NCBI RefSeq assembly: GCF_000381985.1
Contig: NZ_KB907338.1
Span: 310,001-374,000, forward strand
DNA length: 64,000 nucleotides
Source of the DNA: Novispirillum itersonii subsp. itersonii ATCC 12639
Lineage (GTDB): Bacteria > Pseudomonadota > Alphaproteobacteria > Rhodospirillales > Rhodospirillaceae
Direction: 5' to 3'
The translations under genes and the position numbers were made by a program. The notes beneath the pieces are model-generated. The model did not search any database. It saw only the letters and a list, made by a program, of their open reading frames with translations, and was not told where the DNA came from. This document shows, in pieces, positions 30,436 through 39,254 of this stretch; position 1 is the first letter of the stretch, and the number at the start of each line of letters is the position of its first letter.

Positions 30436-30464
30436 AACATACCGTCCGGTCGGTTTCTTTTCAA
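30436..30464 (-). promoter_or_regulatory. SMR-tetR promoter with overlapping operator
   Basis: Minus strand: TTGAAA, 17-bp spacer, TATGTT, about 25 bp before the SMR start. The spacer contains the pseudo-palindrome ACCGACCGGACGGT (30441-30454), well placed for TetR repression. Confidence 0.75.
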
Positions 30465-30480
30465 GATGGATTTTGAGCCC

Positions 30481-30514
30481 AAAACAACAACGCCCGCCGG
30501 AAGGGGCGGGCGTT
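30481..30514 (-). terminator. Terminator of cysS
   Basis: Minus strand AACGCCCGCC / GGCGGGCGTT stem, 6-nt loop, then GTTGTTTT; insulates the SMR promoter from cysS transcription. Confidence 0.8.
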
Positions 30515-30542
30515 GCGGTTGAAGAGGAGAGGGCGGGCAGGA

Positions 30543-32081
30543 TTACACCGCCCGCCATTCCCAGTCAGTCCCCTGCGGGGTGTCCTTGATTTCCACACCC
30601 GCCGCCAGAAGCTGGTCGCGCAGGGCGTCGGAGGCCGCAAAGTCCTTGGCCTTGCGGGCGGCGGTGCGCTGGTCGATCAGGGCAGTGATCTCGGCATCGG
30701 TGATGGTGGCCGACTGCGGGCGGATCGCCAGATCGGCGGCGCTGACGGTGGTCAGGGCCAGCCCGAGGGTCAGGTCAAACAGGCAGGCCAGCCGCAGGGC
30801 TTCTTCCGCCGCCAGCTTCTTGTCATCGAGCAGACGGCCCAGCGCCACCAGCGCATCCGGGGTGTGCAGGTCGTTGGACAGGGCGGCATCAAGGGCATCA
30901 ATGTAACCGGCGGCCTTCGGTGACAGCCCGGCCTCCAGCTCCCGCCGCAGGTAGGTGAACGGCCCGCCGCTCTGGAACTTCGCTTCCGCCGCGATTTTCA
31001 GCCAGCGGTCAGCCGCCGGGCCGACCTCTTCACGCAGGCGGGCGACCCGCAGCAGCATCCGCCGCAGGTTCGACCGCGCCGCCGCCACCGCATCCCACGA
31101 GAATTCGAGGTTGGAACGGTAGGAGGCCGTCAGCAGGAACAGCCGGTAGGCCAGCGGGTGGATGCCGCGGTCGATCAGCGATTGCAGGGTCAGGAAGTTG
31201 CCCTTGGACTTGGACATCTTCTCGCCTTCGTCGCCATCGCTGCGCAGCACGAGGAATTCGTTGTGCATCCACCAGTTGGCACCCGGATGATCACAGGCGC
31301 TGTGGGCCTGATTCTGGGCGATTTCGTTGCAGTGGTGAACCTGCCGGTGGTCGATGCCGCCGGTGTGGATGTCAAAGCGGTCGCCCAGATACTTGGCCGA
31401 CATCACCGAGCATTCCAGATGCCAGCCGGGCGCGCCGATGCCCCACGGGGCATGCCATTCCATCAGGCGCTGTTTGTCGGTCGGGCTGCGCCGCCACACC
31501 GCAAAATCCGACGGGTTACGTTTGCCACCGGCGGAGACGCGCTTACCGGCTTCCTGCCCGTCCAGATCCAGCAGGCCGAGCTTGCCGTAGTCCGCCACCT
31601 TCGAGGTGTCGAAATACAGGCCGTCGTCCAGCGCATAGGTGACGCCGTTCTGTTCCAGCGTTTCGGCGAAGGCGATCATTTCCTGAATGTGGTCGGTGGC
31701 CTTCGACCACAGCGACGGCGGCAGGATGTTCAGGCGGGTCAGGTCGGTCTTGAACGCGGTGGTGTAGTGTTCGGCAATGTCCCACACCGTGCGCTGCTGC
31801 TGGGCGGCGGCCTTTTCCATCTTGTCGTCGCCTTCGTCGGCGTCAGAGGTCAGATGGCCGACATCGGTGATGTTGATGACGTGGGTGACGTTATACCCCT
31901 TCCACGCCAGCGTCCGGCGCAGGGTATCGACGAACACATAGGCCCGCAGGTTGCCGATGTGGGCATAGTTATAGACGGTGGGACCACAGCTGTAGAGCCG
32001 CACGGCATTCGGATCAATCGGCGCGAAGGCCTGAAGCTCGCGGCCATAGGAATTGAACAGAGTCAGCGTGTGGTCAGTCAT
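30543..32081 (-). CDS. cysS: Cysteinyl-tRNA synthetase
   Basis: A 512-residue class Ia aminoacyl-tRNA synthetase charging tRNA-Cys. Visible are the zinc-site cysteine in LYSCGPTVYN, the HIGH-type motif AHIGNLRAY, the second zinc cysteine in GWHLECSVMS, zinc His/Glu in VHHCNEIAQ, and KMSKSKGN. The DALR-type helical C-terminus follows. Length is above E. coli CysS (461) because of insertions near 140-200 (DLDGQEAGKRVSAGGKRNPSDFA). ATG 32081 has GAAGA upstream. Divergent from uraA, monocistronic. Confidence 0.95.
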   Translation of the reverse strand: MTDHTLTLFNSYGRELQAFAPIDPNAVRLYSCGPTVYNYAHIGNLRAYVFVDTLRRTLAWKGYNVTHVINITDVGHLTSDADEGDDKMEKAAAQQQRTVWDIAEHYTTAFKTDLTRLNILPPSLWSKATDHIQEMIAFAETLEQNGVTYALDDGLYFDTSKVADYGKLGLLDLDGQEAGKRVSAGGKRNPSDFAVWRRSPTDKQRLMEWHAPWGIGAPGWHLECSVMSAKYLGDRFDIHTGGIDHRQVHHCNEIAQNQAHSACDHPGANWWMHNEFLVLRSDGDEGEKMSKSKGNFLTLQSLIDRGIHPLAYRLFLLTASYRSNLEFSWDAVAAARSNLRRMLLRVARLREEVGPAADRWLKIAAEAKFQSGGPFTYLRRELEAGLSPKAAGYIDALDAALSNDLHTPDALVALGRLLDDKKLAAEEALRLACLFDLTLGLALTTVSAADLAIRPQSATITDAEITALIDQRTAARKAKDFAASDALRDQLLAAGVEIKDTPQGTDWEWRAV

Positions 32082-32208
32082 GGTCTTCTGTCTGTGTTAT
32101 AAAGTAACAGTCGGAGAACAGACAGAATTGCACGGCGGGCCGCGCCCGGCAAGGGCGATGACGCCGCTTGCCTTCTCTGCCCCGGCGGCGTAAATCGTTG
32201 CGATTTTG

Positions 32209-32225
32209 TGTGATAGCGTATCACA
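32209..32225. promoter_or_regulatory. Perfect palindrome upstream of uraA
   Basis: TGTGATA-GCG-TATCACA, perfect 7-bp arms, 27 nt before the uraA ATG. TTGCGA (32198) and TATCAC (32219) could be -35/-10 with a 15-bp spacer, so a bound protein would cover the promoter. Spacing differs by one from the CRP consensus. Confidence 0.6.
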
Positions 32226-32252
32226 GCGAAAAACAGGGAAAGCATACGCAGA

Positions 32253-33599
32253 ATGACCGCTGAGACTCCGGCGCCGAAGGGCGCGGCGGGACAGGGCCCG
32301 TCCGAGCACGACTTTATTTATGATATTCACGACCGCCCCCGGGCGGCGGCATGGCTGCCGCTGTCGGCGCAGCACCTGTTCGCCATGTTCGGCGCCACCA
32401 TTCTGGTGCCGTTCCTGACCGGGCTGCATCCGTCGGTGGCGCTGGTGTCCAGCGGTATCGGCACCCTGCTGTATATTGCGCTGACCAAGGCGCAGATCCC
32501 GGCTTATCTGGGGTCGTCTTTCGCCTTTATCACCCCGATCATTGTCGCCACCCAGCTTGCCGGGGTCTCCGGGGCGATGGTGGGGGCGATGACCGCCGGT
32601 CTGGTGTTTGTGGTGGTGGCCTTTTTCATCCGCACCTCGGGCATTGACTGGCTGATGCGCCTGCTGCCGCCGATCGTGATCGGGCCGGTGATCATGTGCA
32701 TCGGTCTGTCGCTGGCCCCGGTGGCAGTGAAGATGGCGATGAATGATCCGGCCACCGGGGCCTATTCGCTGGTGCATCTGGGGGTGGCGCTGTTTACGCT
32801 GGTCATCACTATCGCCTGTAACATGTACTTCAAGGGCGTGCTGGCGCTGGTGCCGGTGCTGTTCGGCATCGTCAGCGGCTATGTGGCGGCGCTGGTGCTG
32901 GGTCTGGTGAATTTCAGCACCGTTCTGGCCGCGCCGCTGTTCGCGATGCCTGATTTTGTGCTGCCGGGCATCAACCAGCCGTTCACCGTGTCGCTGTCGG
33001 CAATCCTGATTATCGCTCCGGTGGCGCTGGTGACCATCACCGAGCACCTTGGTCACCAGATGGTGCTGTCGAAAGTGACCGGACGTGACTTCCTGCGCAA
33101 GCCGGGCCTGCACCGTTCGCTGCTGGGGGATGGTCTGGGCACCATGCTGGGGGCCTTCCTCGGCGGCCCGCCGCTGACCACCTATGGCGAAAACATCGGC
33201 GTCATCGCCATCACCCGCGTGCTGTCGGTGTGGGTTGTCGGCGGTGCGGCGGTTCTGGCGGTGCTGTTCGGCTTCCTCGGCAGTGTGTCGGCGCTGATCC
33301 AGACCATCCCGACGGCGGTGATGGGCGGGGTGTCGATGCTGCTGTTCGGCGTCATTGCCTCTTCCGGCCTGCGGATGATGGTGGACCGTCACCTTGATTT
33401 CGGCCGCAAGCGTAACCTGATTATCGCCTCGGTGATTCTGGTGATCGGGATCGGTGGTGTCGAACTGACGGTGGGTGAGTCCTTCAAGATCTCCAACATC
33501 GCGCTGGCGACGCTGGTTGGCCTGCTGCTCAATCTGCTGCTGCCGGGCCGCGATGCCGCTGAAAAGGGCGGGTCGCTGTTCCAGAAGACCGAAGCCTGA
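32253..33599 (+). CDS. uraA: Uracil permease (NCS2 family)
   Basis: A 448-residue transporter with about 14 membrane segments. Family motifs: QHLFAMFGATILVPFLTGL near the N-terminus, the TM8 substrate Glu region ITEHLGHQ, and GGPPLTTYGENIGVIAITRV in TM10, closest to UraA/uracil-type members. It imports uracil (possibly other pyrimidines) by proton symport. The ATG has GGGAAAG 11 bases upstream. A palindromic site overlaps its promoter. Confidence 0.92.
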   Translation: MTAETPAPKGAAGQGPSEHDFIYDIHDRPRAAAWLPLSAQHLFAMFGATILVPFLTGLHPSVALVSSGIGTLLYIALTKAQIPAYLGSSFAFITPIIVATQLAGVSGAMVGAMTAGLVFVVVAFFIRTSGIDWLMRLLPPIVIGPVIMCIGLSLAPVAVKMAMNDPATGAYSLVHLGVALFTLVITIACNMYFKGVLALVPVLFGIVSGYVAALVLGLVNFSTVLAAPLFAMPDFVLPGINQPFTVSLSAILIIAPVALVTITEHLGHQMVLSKVTGRDFLRKPGLHRSLLGDGLGTMLGAFLGGPPLTTYGENIGVIAITRVLSVWVVGGAAVLAVLFGFLGSVSALIQTIPTAVMGGVSMLLFGVIASSGLRMMVDRHLDFGRKRNLIIASVILVIGIGGVELTVGESFKISNIALATLVGLLLNLLLPGRDAAEKGGSLFQKTEA

Positions 33600-33625
33600 T
33601 GTCTGTAGCGTCAGGTCTGTGACGC

Positions 33626-33656
33626 AAAAAGCCCCGGAGCGATCCGGGGCTTTTTT
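33626..33656. terminator. Bidirectional terminator between uraA and tetR
   Basis: AAAAAGCCCCGG / CCGGGGCTTTTTT with a 6-nt loop; T runs on both strands. Confidence 0.92.
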
Positions 33657-33672
33657 GCTGTCTGCGGCCTGC

Positions 33673-34266
33673 TTACCGCAGGGCGGGCCAAGCGGTCAGG
33701 GCCATGCGGGCCACCGCCATCAGGTCCGCTGCCGTCGCCCCTTGTGACGCCTGAAGCGACATGCCCATCGCCACGGTCCCAAGGAAACGTTGCAGCACCA
33801 CCGGGTCGCTGTCCGGCGGCAGGTCACCGTCGGCAATGGCGCGGGTCAGGCGGTCGATGATCGATGTTTCGAAAGACTGGCGCAACTGATCCAGCTCTTC
33901 TTTGGCAATCAGGGAGTCATCTTTGCAGGTCATCGCCCCCTTCACCGACAGGCAGCCGACCGGGTGAGACGGATCTGTCAGCATCGCCGCCGCCCCGAAC
34001 AGCAGGCGTTCCGCCAGGGTGCGGGCGGTGGGGGCGGCAAGGGCCTCGTTGATATAGGCCATCTTTTCGGTCTTGTAGCGGTCGAGCGCCTTGCGGAACA
34101 GATCTTCCTTATTACCGAACGCGGCGTACAGGCTGGGGCGGCTAATGCCCATCGCGTCCGTCAGATCGGTCAGCGATGCGCCGTCGAATCCCTTGCTCCA
34201 GAACACTTCCAGCGCCCGGTTGAGGGCGGTGTCGATATCAAAGGCCCGTGGCCGCCCGAGCGCCAT
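33673..34266 (-). CDS. TetR-family repressor of the RND pump
   Basis: A 197-residue TetR/AcrR regulator beginning GRPRAFDIDTALNRALEVFWSKGFDGASLTDL with the helix-turn-helix ending ISRPSLYAAFGNKEDLF (about 6-60), and a C-terminal domain like that of the YcdC/TetR_C_11-type group containing PVGCLSVKGAMTC. Two cysteines (about 105 and 114) could be sensing residues, but this is a guess. Divergent from the RND adaptor gene; two TACC…GGTA palindromes in the shared intergenic region are the likely operators. GGAGAG precedes the ATG. Confidence 0.9.
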   Translation of the reverse strand: MALGRPRAFDIDTALNRALEVFWSKGFDGASLTDLTDAMGISRPSLYAAFGNKEDLFRKALDRYKTEKMAYINEALAAPTARTLAERLLFGAAAMLTDPSHPVGCLSVKGAMTCKDDSLIAKEELDQLRQSFETSIIDRLTRAIADGDLPPDSDPVVLQRFLGTVAMGMSLQASQGATAADLMAVARMALTAWPALR

Positions 34267-34300
34267 GAAAAAAGCTCTCCACAGTCAGAAAAGAATTATG

Positions 34301-34317
34301 TACCTTCCGGTAAGGTA
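34301..34317. promoter_or_regulatory. TetR operator 1
   Basis: TACCTT-CCGGT-AAGGTA, perfect 6-bp arms, 35 bp upstream of the tetR start and just before the RND -35 box. Confidence 0.7.
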
Positions 34318-34322
34318 ATGCC

Positions 34323-34350
34323 TTGACAACCGGCTGTCCAGATCTACATT
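34323..34350 (+). promoter_or_regulatory. RND pump promoter
   Basis: TTGACA (34323) and TACATT (34345) with a 16-bp spacer, about 100 bp upstream of the adaptor start and flanked by the two palindromes. Confidence 0.65.
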
Positions 34351-34352
34351 CA

Positions 34353-34364
34353 TACCAAACGGTA
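34353..34364. promoter_or_regulatory. TetR operator 2
   Basis: TACC-AAAC-GGTA, directly after the -10 box; shares its outer half-sites with operator 1. Confidence 0.55.
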
Positions 34365-34452
34365 CAGAAATGCCCGTGCGGTATCCCATTCCCGATCCCT
34401 GATGCAGACAGGCAGGGCGCGGCGGATACGGGCGGAATGGAGCGGACAGACA

Positions 34453-35661
34453 ATGACGGATCACTTTGATAAAACGGGCCGCAGCCGGTTCAGCGGCCGG
34501 TCAGTGCTGCTGGCCGGTGTGGTGCTGACGGCGCTGGCGGGCGGGGCCTCGTTTCTGCTGATCCCGCCGCAGCAGGCGGCGCAGGCCAGCGATGGCCCGG
34601 CAGCCCCCCCGGCGGTGCCGGTGCAGGTGGCGGCGGTGGAACACCGCAGCGTGGTGCCGTGGGAAGATTTCTCTGGCCGTCTGGAGGCGGTGGACCGGGT
34701 TGAGATCCGTTCCCGCGTGTCCGGTCAGGTTCTGGCGGTGCATTTCCGTGAAGGCGGGCTGGTGAAAAAGGGTGACCTGCTGGTCACCATCGATCCGGCC
34801 CCCTATCAGGCAGAGGTTGACGGGGCTGAGGCACAGGTGGCGTCGGCCCAGTCGCGGCTGACCTACACCAAGCGCGAATATGACCGCGCCAAAGCGCTGG
34901 CGGAATCCGGCAGCATTCCGACGCGGGAAGTGGATTCCCGGGCCAATGCCTTCTTCGAGGCGCAGGCGGCGGCGCGGGCAGCACAGGCAGCGCTGGAGTC
35001 GGCAAAGCTGAACCTGTCATACACCCGGATCACCGCCCCGGTTTCCGGGCGGGTTGGCCGGGCCGAGGTGACGGCAGGCAATCTGGTGCCCGCCGGGGCC
35101 GGGGCCCCGGTGCTGACCACGCTGGTTTCCGTCAGCCCGATCTATGCGACGTTCGATGCCAGTGAGCGCACCCTGCTGCGCTCTCTGGCTGATGTGCGCG
35201 ACCCGGCGAGCGGCACCTTGCAGGTGGACCGCATTCCGGTGCGGATGACGGTGCAGGGCCGGGGGGCTGCCCCGGTGGACGGCCATGTGCAGATGGTCGG
35301 CAACAGCGTTGATCCGCGCAATGGCACCGTGCAGGTGCGGGCGGTGTTCGACAATGCCGACGGCCTGCTGATGCCGGGCCAGTTTGCCCGCCTCAGTCTG
35401 GGGCAGCCGGTGCCGGAACAGGCCCTGCTGGTCGCCGAGCGGGCGGTCGGCACCGATCAGGATAAGAAATTTGTGATGGTGGTCGGCGATGATAACCGCG
35501 CCGCCTATCGCCCGGTGGTGCTGGGGCCGGTGGTGGATGGCCTGCGGATGGTCACCGATGGCCTGAAAGCCGGGGATCAGATCATCGTCAGCGGCCTGCA
35601 ACGGGTGCGTCCCGGTGCGGTGGTTGCCCCGCAGAAAGTGGCCATGGCTGAAAACCGTTAA
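34453..35661 (+). CDS. RND efflux periplasmic adaptor (membrane fusion protein)
   Basis: A 402-residue AcrA/MexA-type adaptor. It has an N-terminal membrane anchor (SVLLAGVVLTALAGGASFLLI, about 17-37, no lipobox), barrel-sandwich/lipoyl halves (RVEIRSRVSGQVLAVHFREGGLVKKGDLLVTIDPAPYQAEV and SYTRITAPVSGRVGRAEVTAGNLV), an alpha-helical hairpin between them, and beta-barrel and membrane-proximal domains at the C-terminus. It links the inner-membrane pump to an outer-membrane channel; no channel gene is adjacent. ATG 34453 is chosen; earlier in-frame codons overlap the leader. Operon with the permease 152 nt downstream. Confidence 0.93.
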   Translation: MTDHFDKTGRSRFSGRSVLLAGVVLTALAGGASFLLIPPQQAAQASDGPAAPPAVPVQVAAVEHRSVVPWEDFSGRLEAVDRVEIRSRVSGQVLAVHFREGGLVKKGDLLVTIDPAPYQAEVDGAEAQVASAQSRLTYTKREYDRAKALAESGSIPTREVDSRANAFFEAQAAARAAQAALESAKLNLSYTRITAPVSGRVGRAEVTAGNLVPAGAGAPVLTTLVSVSPIYATFDASERTLLRSLADVRDPASGTLQVDRIPVRMTVQGRGAAPVDGHVQMVGNSVDPRNGTVQVRAVFDNADGLLMPGQFARLSLGQPVPEQALLVAERAVGTDQDKKFVMVVGDDNRAAYRPVVLGPVVDGLRMVTDGLKAGDQIIVSGLQRVRPGAVVAPQKVAMAENR

Positions 35662-35813
35662 GCCCGGCATCTGAAACCGGACTCCCCGTCCCCCGTATCC
35701 TCCCTGCTGTGCCGTCGCGGTCTCCCGCGTCTGCCGGGTCGGCTGTATGCCGCCCCGGTGGGCGCGCGTGGGGACGGTTGCGCCTTTTTCGTGCCCCCGG
35801 GAGGGGCAGACCC

Positions 35814-38800
35814 ATGAATTTCTCGCGGTTTTTTATCGACCGCCCGGTGTTTGCCGGGGTGCTGTCGATCCTGATTTTTGTCTCCGGGCTGCTGGCTCTG
35901 CGCGGCCTGCCGATCTCAGAATACCCCGAAGTGGTGCCGCCGACGGTGGTGGTGCGGGCCCAGTACCCCGGGGCCAGCCCCAGAGTGATTGCCGAAACCG
36001 TCGCCACCCCGCTGGAAGAGCAGATCAACGGCGTGGAAGGGATGCTCTACATGGGCAGTCAGGCCACCGCCGACGGAGTGATGACCCTGACCATCACGTT
36101 CCGGCTGGGGACAGACCCGGACAAGGCCCAGCAGCTGGTGCAGAACCGGGTGGCACAGGCCGAGCCACGGCTGCCGGAGGAAACCCGGCGGCTGGGGGTG
36201 ACCACCATCAAAAGCTCGCCCGACCTGACCATGGTGGTGCATCTGTTCTCACCCAACGACCGCTATGATATGGCCTATCTGCGCAATTATGCGGTGCTGA
36301 ACGTCAAGGACCGGCTGGCGCGGATCGAAGGCGTCGGGCAGGTGCAGCTGTTCGGGTCCGGCGATTATTCGATGCGCATCTGGCTGGATCCGCAGAAGGT
36401 GGCCGAACATGGCCTGTCGGCGGGCGAGGTGGTGCAGGCAATCCGCCAGCAGAACATTCAGGCCGCCGCCGGGGTGATCGGGGCCTCGCCGGGGCTGCCG
36501 GGGCTTGAGGTGCAGATGTCGGTCAATGCCCAGGGGCGTCTGGCCAACGAAGAGCAGTTCGGCGACATCATCGTCCGCACCGATGCCAGCGGCGCGGTGA
36601 TCCGCCTGCGCGATCTGGGCCGCATCGAGATGGGGGCGGCGGATTATGCCCTGCGCTCGCTGCTGGATAATAAATCGGCGGTGGCGATCCCGATCTTTCA
36701 GGCACCGGGCTCTAACGCGCTGTCGATCTCTGACTCGGTCCGCAGCACCATGGACGAGCTGAAGGGCTATATGCCGGAAGGGGTGGATTACAGCATCGTC
36801 TATGATCCGACCCAGTTCGTCCGCGCGTCGATTGAATCGGTGGTCCACACCCTGCTGGAAGCGGTGGTGCTGGTGGTGCTGGTGGTGATTCTGTTCCTGC
36901 AGACGTGGCGGGCCTCGATCATTCCGTTGCTGGCGGTGCCGGTGTCGGTGGTCGGGACCTTTGCGGTGATGCACCTGCTGGGGGTGTCGGTCAACGCGCT
37001 GTCGCTGTTCGGGCTGGTGCTGGCGATCGGTATCGTTGTTGATGACGCCATTGTGGTGGTGGAAAACGTCGAGCGGAACATCGCCCTCGGGCTCGACCCG
37101 AAAAAGGCCACCTACCGGGCAATGCGGGAGGTCTCCGGCCCGATTATCGCCATTGCGCTGGTTCTGGTGGCGGTGTTTGTGCCGCTGGCCTTCATCACCG
37201 GCCTGTCCGGGCAGTTTTACAAGCAGTTCGCCCTGACCATTGCCATCTCCACCGTTATCTCCGCCATTAACTCGCTGACCCTGTCCCCGGCGCTGGCGGC
37301 GCTGCTGCTGAAGGGGCACGATGCCCCGAAAGATCGGCTGACCCGGCTGATGGATGCGTCGCTCGGCTGGCTGTTCCGGGGGTTCAACCGGGCTTTTGGC
37401 CGGGGCACCGTTGCCTATGGCGGCGGCCTGACATGGTCGATGGGCCGCAAGACGGTGATGCTGGGGATCTATCTGGCGTTCACTGCCGCCACCTACGGGC
37501 TGTTTCAGGCGGTGCCGCCCGGCTTTGTGCCGATGCAGGATAAGCAGTATCTGATCGGCTTTGCCCAGCTGCCCGACGGGGCGACGCTGGACCGGACCGA
37601 AGACGTGATCCGCCGGATGAGCCAGATCGCGCTGGAAGATCCGGGGGTTGAGCATGCGATTTCCTTCCCCGGTCTGTCGATCAACGGGTTCACCAACTCG
37701 CCCAGCTCCGGCATTGTTTTCGCCAGCCTGAAGCCGTTTGAGGACCGCCGGGACCCCGGCCTGTCCGCCGGGGCGGTCGCCATGCGGCTGAACATGAAGT
37801 ATGCCGGTCTGACCGATGCCTTTGTGGTGATGTTCCCGCCGCCGCCGGTGCAGGGGCTGGGCACCACCGGCGGGTTCAAGCTGCAGGTGGAGGACCGGGC
37901 CTCGCAGGGCTACGCGGCGCTGGACGGCGCGGTGAAAGCCTTCCTTGGCAAGGCGATGCAGGCGCCGGAACTGGCCAATCTGTTCACCTCCTATCAGGTT
38001 AATGTGCCGCAGCTGTATGCCGATGTTGACCGCACCCGCGCCCAGCAGCTGGGGGTGGCGGTGACGGATATCTTCGACACCCTGCAGATTTATCTTGGCA
38101 GTCTGTATGTGAATGACTTCAACGCCTTTGGCCGTACCTATTCGGTGCGGGTGCAGGCTGACGCCCAGTACCGTGCCTATGCCGAGGATATCGGGCGGCT
38201 GAAGGTGCGGTCGCAGTCGGGCGAGATGGTGCCGCTGTCGGCGGTGCTGACCGTGCAGCCGTCTGCCGGGCCGGAGCGGGCGATGCGCTACAACGGGTTC
38301 CTTGCCGCCGATATTTCCGGCGGTCCGGCCCCGGGGTTCTCGTCCGGGCAGGCACAGGCGGCGGTGGAACGCATTGCGGCGGAAACCCTGCCGAAAGGCT
38401 TTACCTATGAATGGACCGACCTGACCTATCAGCAGATCATCGCCGGAAACTCCTCGCTGATCGTGTTTCCGCTGGCGATCCTGCTGGTGTTTCTGGTGCT
38501 GGCGGCGCAGTACGAAAGCCTGAGCCTGCCGCTGGCCATTCTGCTGATCGTGCCGATGAGCCTGTTTGCCGCCATGGCCGGGCTGTGGCTGACCGGGGGG
38601 GATAACAACATCTTCACCCAGATCGGTCTGATTGTGCTGGTCGGTCTGTCGGCGAAGAACGCCATCCTGATCGTCGAGTTCGCCCGCGAGCTGGAATTTG
38701 CCGGACGGACCCCGCTGAGTGCCGCCATCGAGGCTGCCCGCCTGCGTCTGCGCCCGATCCTGATGACGTCACTGGCCTTTATCATGGGGGTGGTGCCGCT

Positions 38801-39059
38801 GGTGCTGTCCACCGGGGCGGGGGCAGAGATGCGCCACGCCATGGGGGTGGCGGTGTTTTCCGGCATGCTGGGGGTGACGCTGTTCGGCATCTTCCTGACG
38901 CCGGTGTTTTATGTGCTGGTGCGGGCGATGGCGGGCAACCGCCCGCTGCGCCACCACGGGGCGGCCCATGCCCCCCACCTTGACCCTGAGGCTCAGGGCG
39001 GGCATGGGCAGGCGGGGGCGACTCCGCCGTCGCATCCGGCGGGGCAGGGGCACGGCTAA
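35814..39059 (+). CDS. RND multidrug efflux permease (HAE1, AcrB/MexB type)
   Basis: A 1081-residue proton-driven pump of the inner membrane with 12 helices and two large periplasmic loops. It starts MNFSRFFIDRPVFAGVLSIL, has GLVLAIGIVVDDAIVVVENVERN (TM4 proton-relay Asp pair), and the second repeat ends with AILIVEFARELEFAGRTPL and RPILMTSLAFIMGVVPLVLSTGAGAEMRHAMG. The C-terminal tail is unusual, His/Gly-rich (about 1045-1081). ATG 35814 follows GGGAGGGG; the frame is open about 35 codons earlier without support. Substrate range unknown; TetR at 33673 is its likely repressor. Confidence 0.95.
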   Translation: MNFSRFFIDRPVFAGVLSILIFVSGLLALRGLPISEYPEVVPPTVVVRAQYPGASPRVIAETVATPLEEQINGVEGMLYMGSQATADGVMTLTITFRLGTDPDKAQQLVQNRVAQAEPRLPEETRRLGVTTIKSSPDLTMVVHLFSPNDRYDMAYLRNYAVLNVKDRLARIEGVGQVQLFGSGDYSMRIWLDPQKVAEHGLSAGEVVQAIRQQNIQAAAGVIGASPGLPGLEVQMSVNAQGRLANEEQFGDIIVRTDASGAVIRLRDLGRIEMGAADYALRSLLDNKSAVAIPIFQAPGSNALSISDSVRSTMDELKGYMPEGVDYSIVYDPTQFVRASIESVVHTLLEAVVLVVLVVILFLQTWRASIIPLLAVPVSVVGTFAVMHLLGVSVNALSLFGLVLAIGIVVDDAIVVVENVERNIALGLDPKKATYRAMREVSGPIIAIALVLVAVFVPLAFITGLSGQFYKQFALTIAISTVISAINSLTLSPALAALLLKGHDAPKDRLTRLMDASLGWLFRGFNRAFGRGTVAYGGGLTWSMGRKTVMLGIYLAFTAATYGLFQAVPPGFVPMQDKQYLIGFAQLPDGATLDRTEDVIRRMSQIALEDPGVEHAISFPGLSINGFTNSPSSGIVFASLKPFEDRRDPGLSAGAVAMRLNMKYAGLTDAFVVMFPPPPVQGLGTTGGFKLQVEDRASQGYAALDGAVKAFLGKAMQAPELANLFTSYQVNVPQLYADVDRTRAQQLGVAVTDIFDTLQIYLGSLYVNDFNAFGRTYSVRVQADAQYRAYAEDIGRLKVRSQSGEMVPLSAVLTVQPSAGPERAMRYNGFLAADISGGPAPGFSSGQAQAAVERIAAETLPKGFTYEWTDLTYQQIIAGNSSLIVFPLAILLVFLVLAAQYESLSLPLAILLIVPMSLFAAMAGLWLTGGDNNIFTQIGLIVLVGLSAKNAILIVEFARELEFAGRTPLSAAIEAARLRLRPILMTSLAFIMGVVPLVLSTGAGAEMRHAMGVAVFSGMLGVTLFGIFLTPVFYVLVRAMAGNRPLRHHGAAHAPHLDPEAQGGHGQAGATPPSHPAGQGHG

Positions 39060-39189
39060 ACCCTGCTCCGCCGTGATGAACGCTGTTCGTTTCGGTATAT
39101 GAGAGTTTGCAATTCGCGAAAAGCGGTATGGCCGGGTCGGCTGTGCCGCTTTTTGTGCATTTTCAGAGAGAAATGGTGACAGTTTGACT

Positions 39190-39210
39190 TGCAAATGCAA
39201 ACGACTTGCA
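39190..39210. promoter_or_regulatory. Fur/Mur-like box over the fbpA promoter
   Basis: A 21-bp site with arms TGCAA and TTGCA around N11, as in alphaproteobacterial Fur/Mur boxes. A -35-like TTGACT (39184-39189) abuts it and the -10 region (GCATAA) overlaps its right arm, so binding would block transcription. Confidence 0.65.
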
Positions 39211-39254
39211 TAAAGTGGCGTCATCTTCACCGACACCGGAAACAGGAGTCTCCG

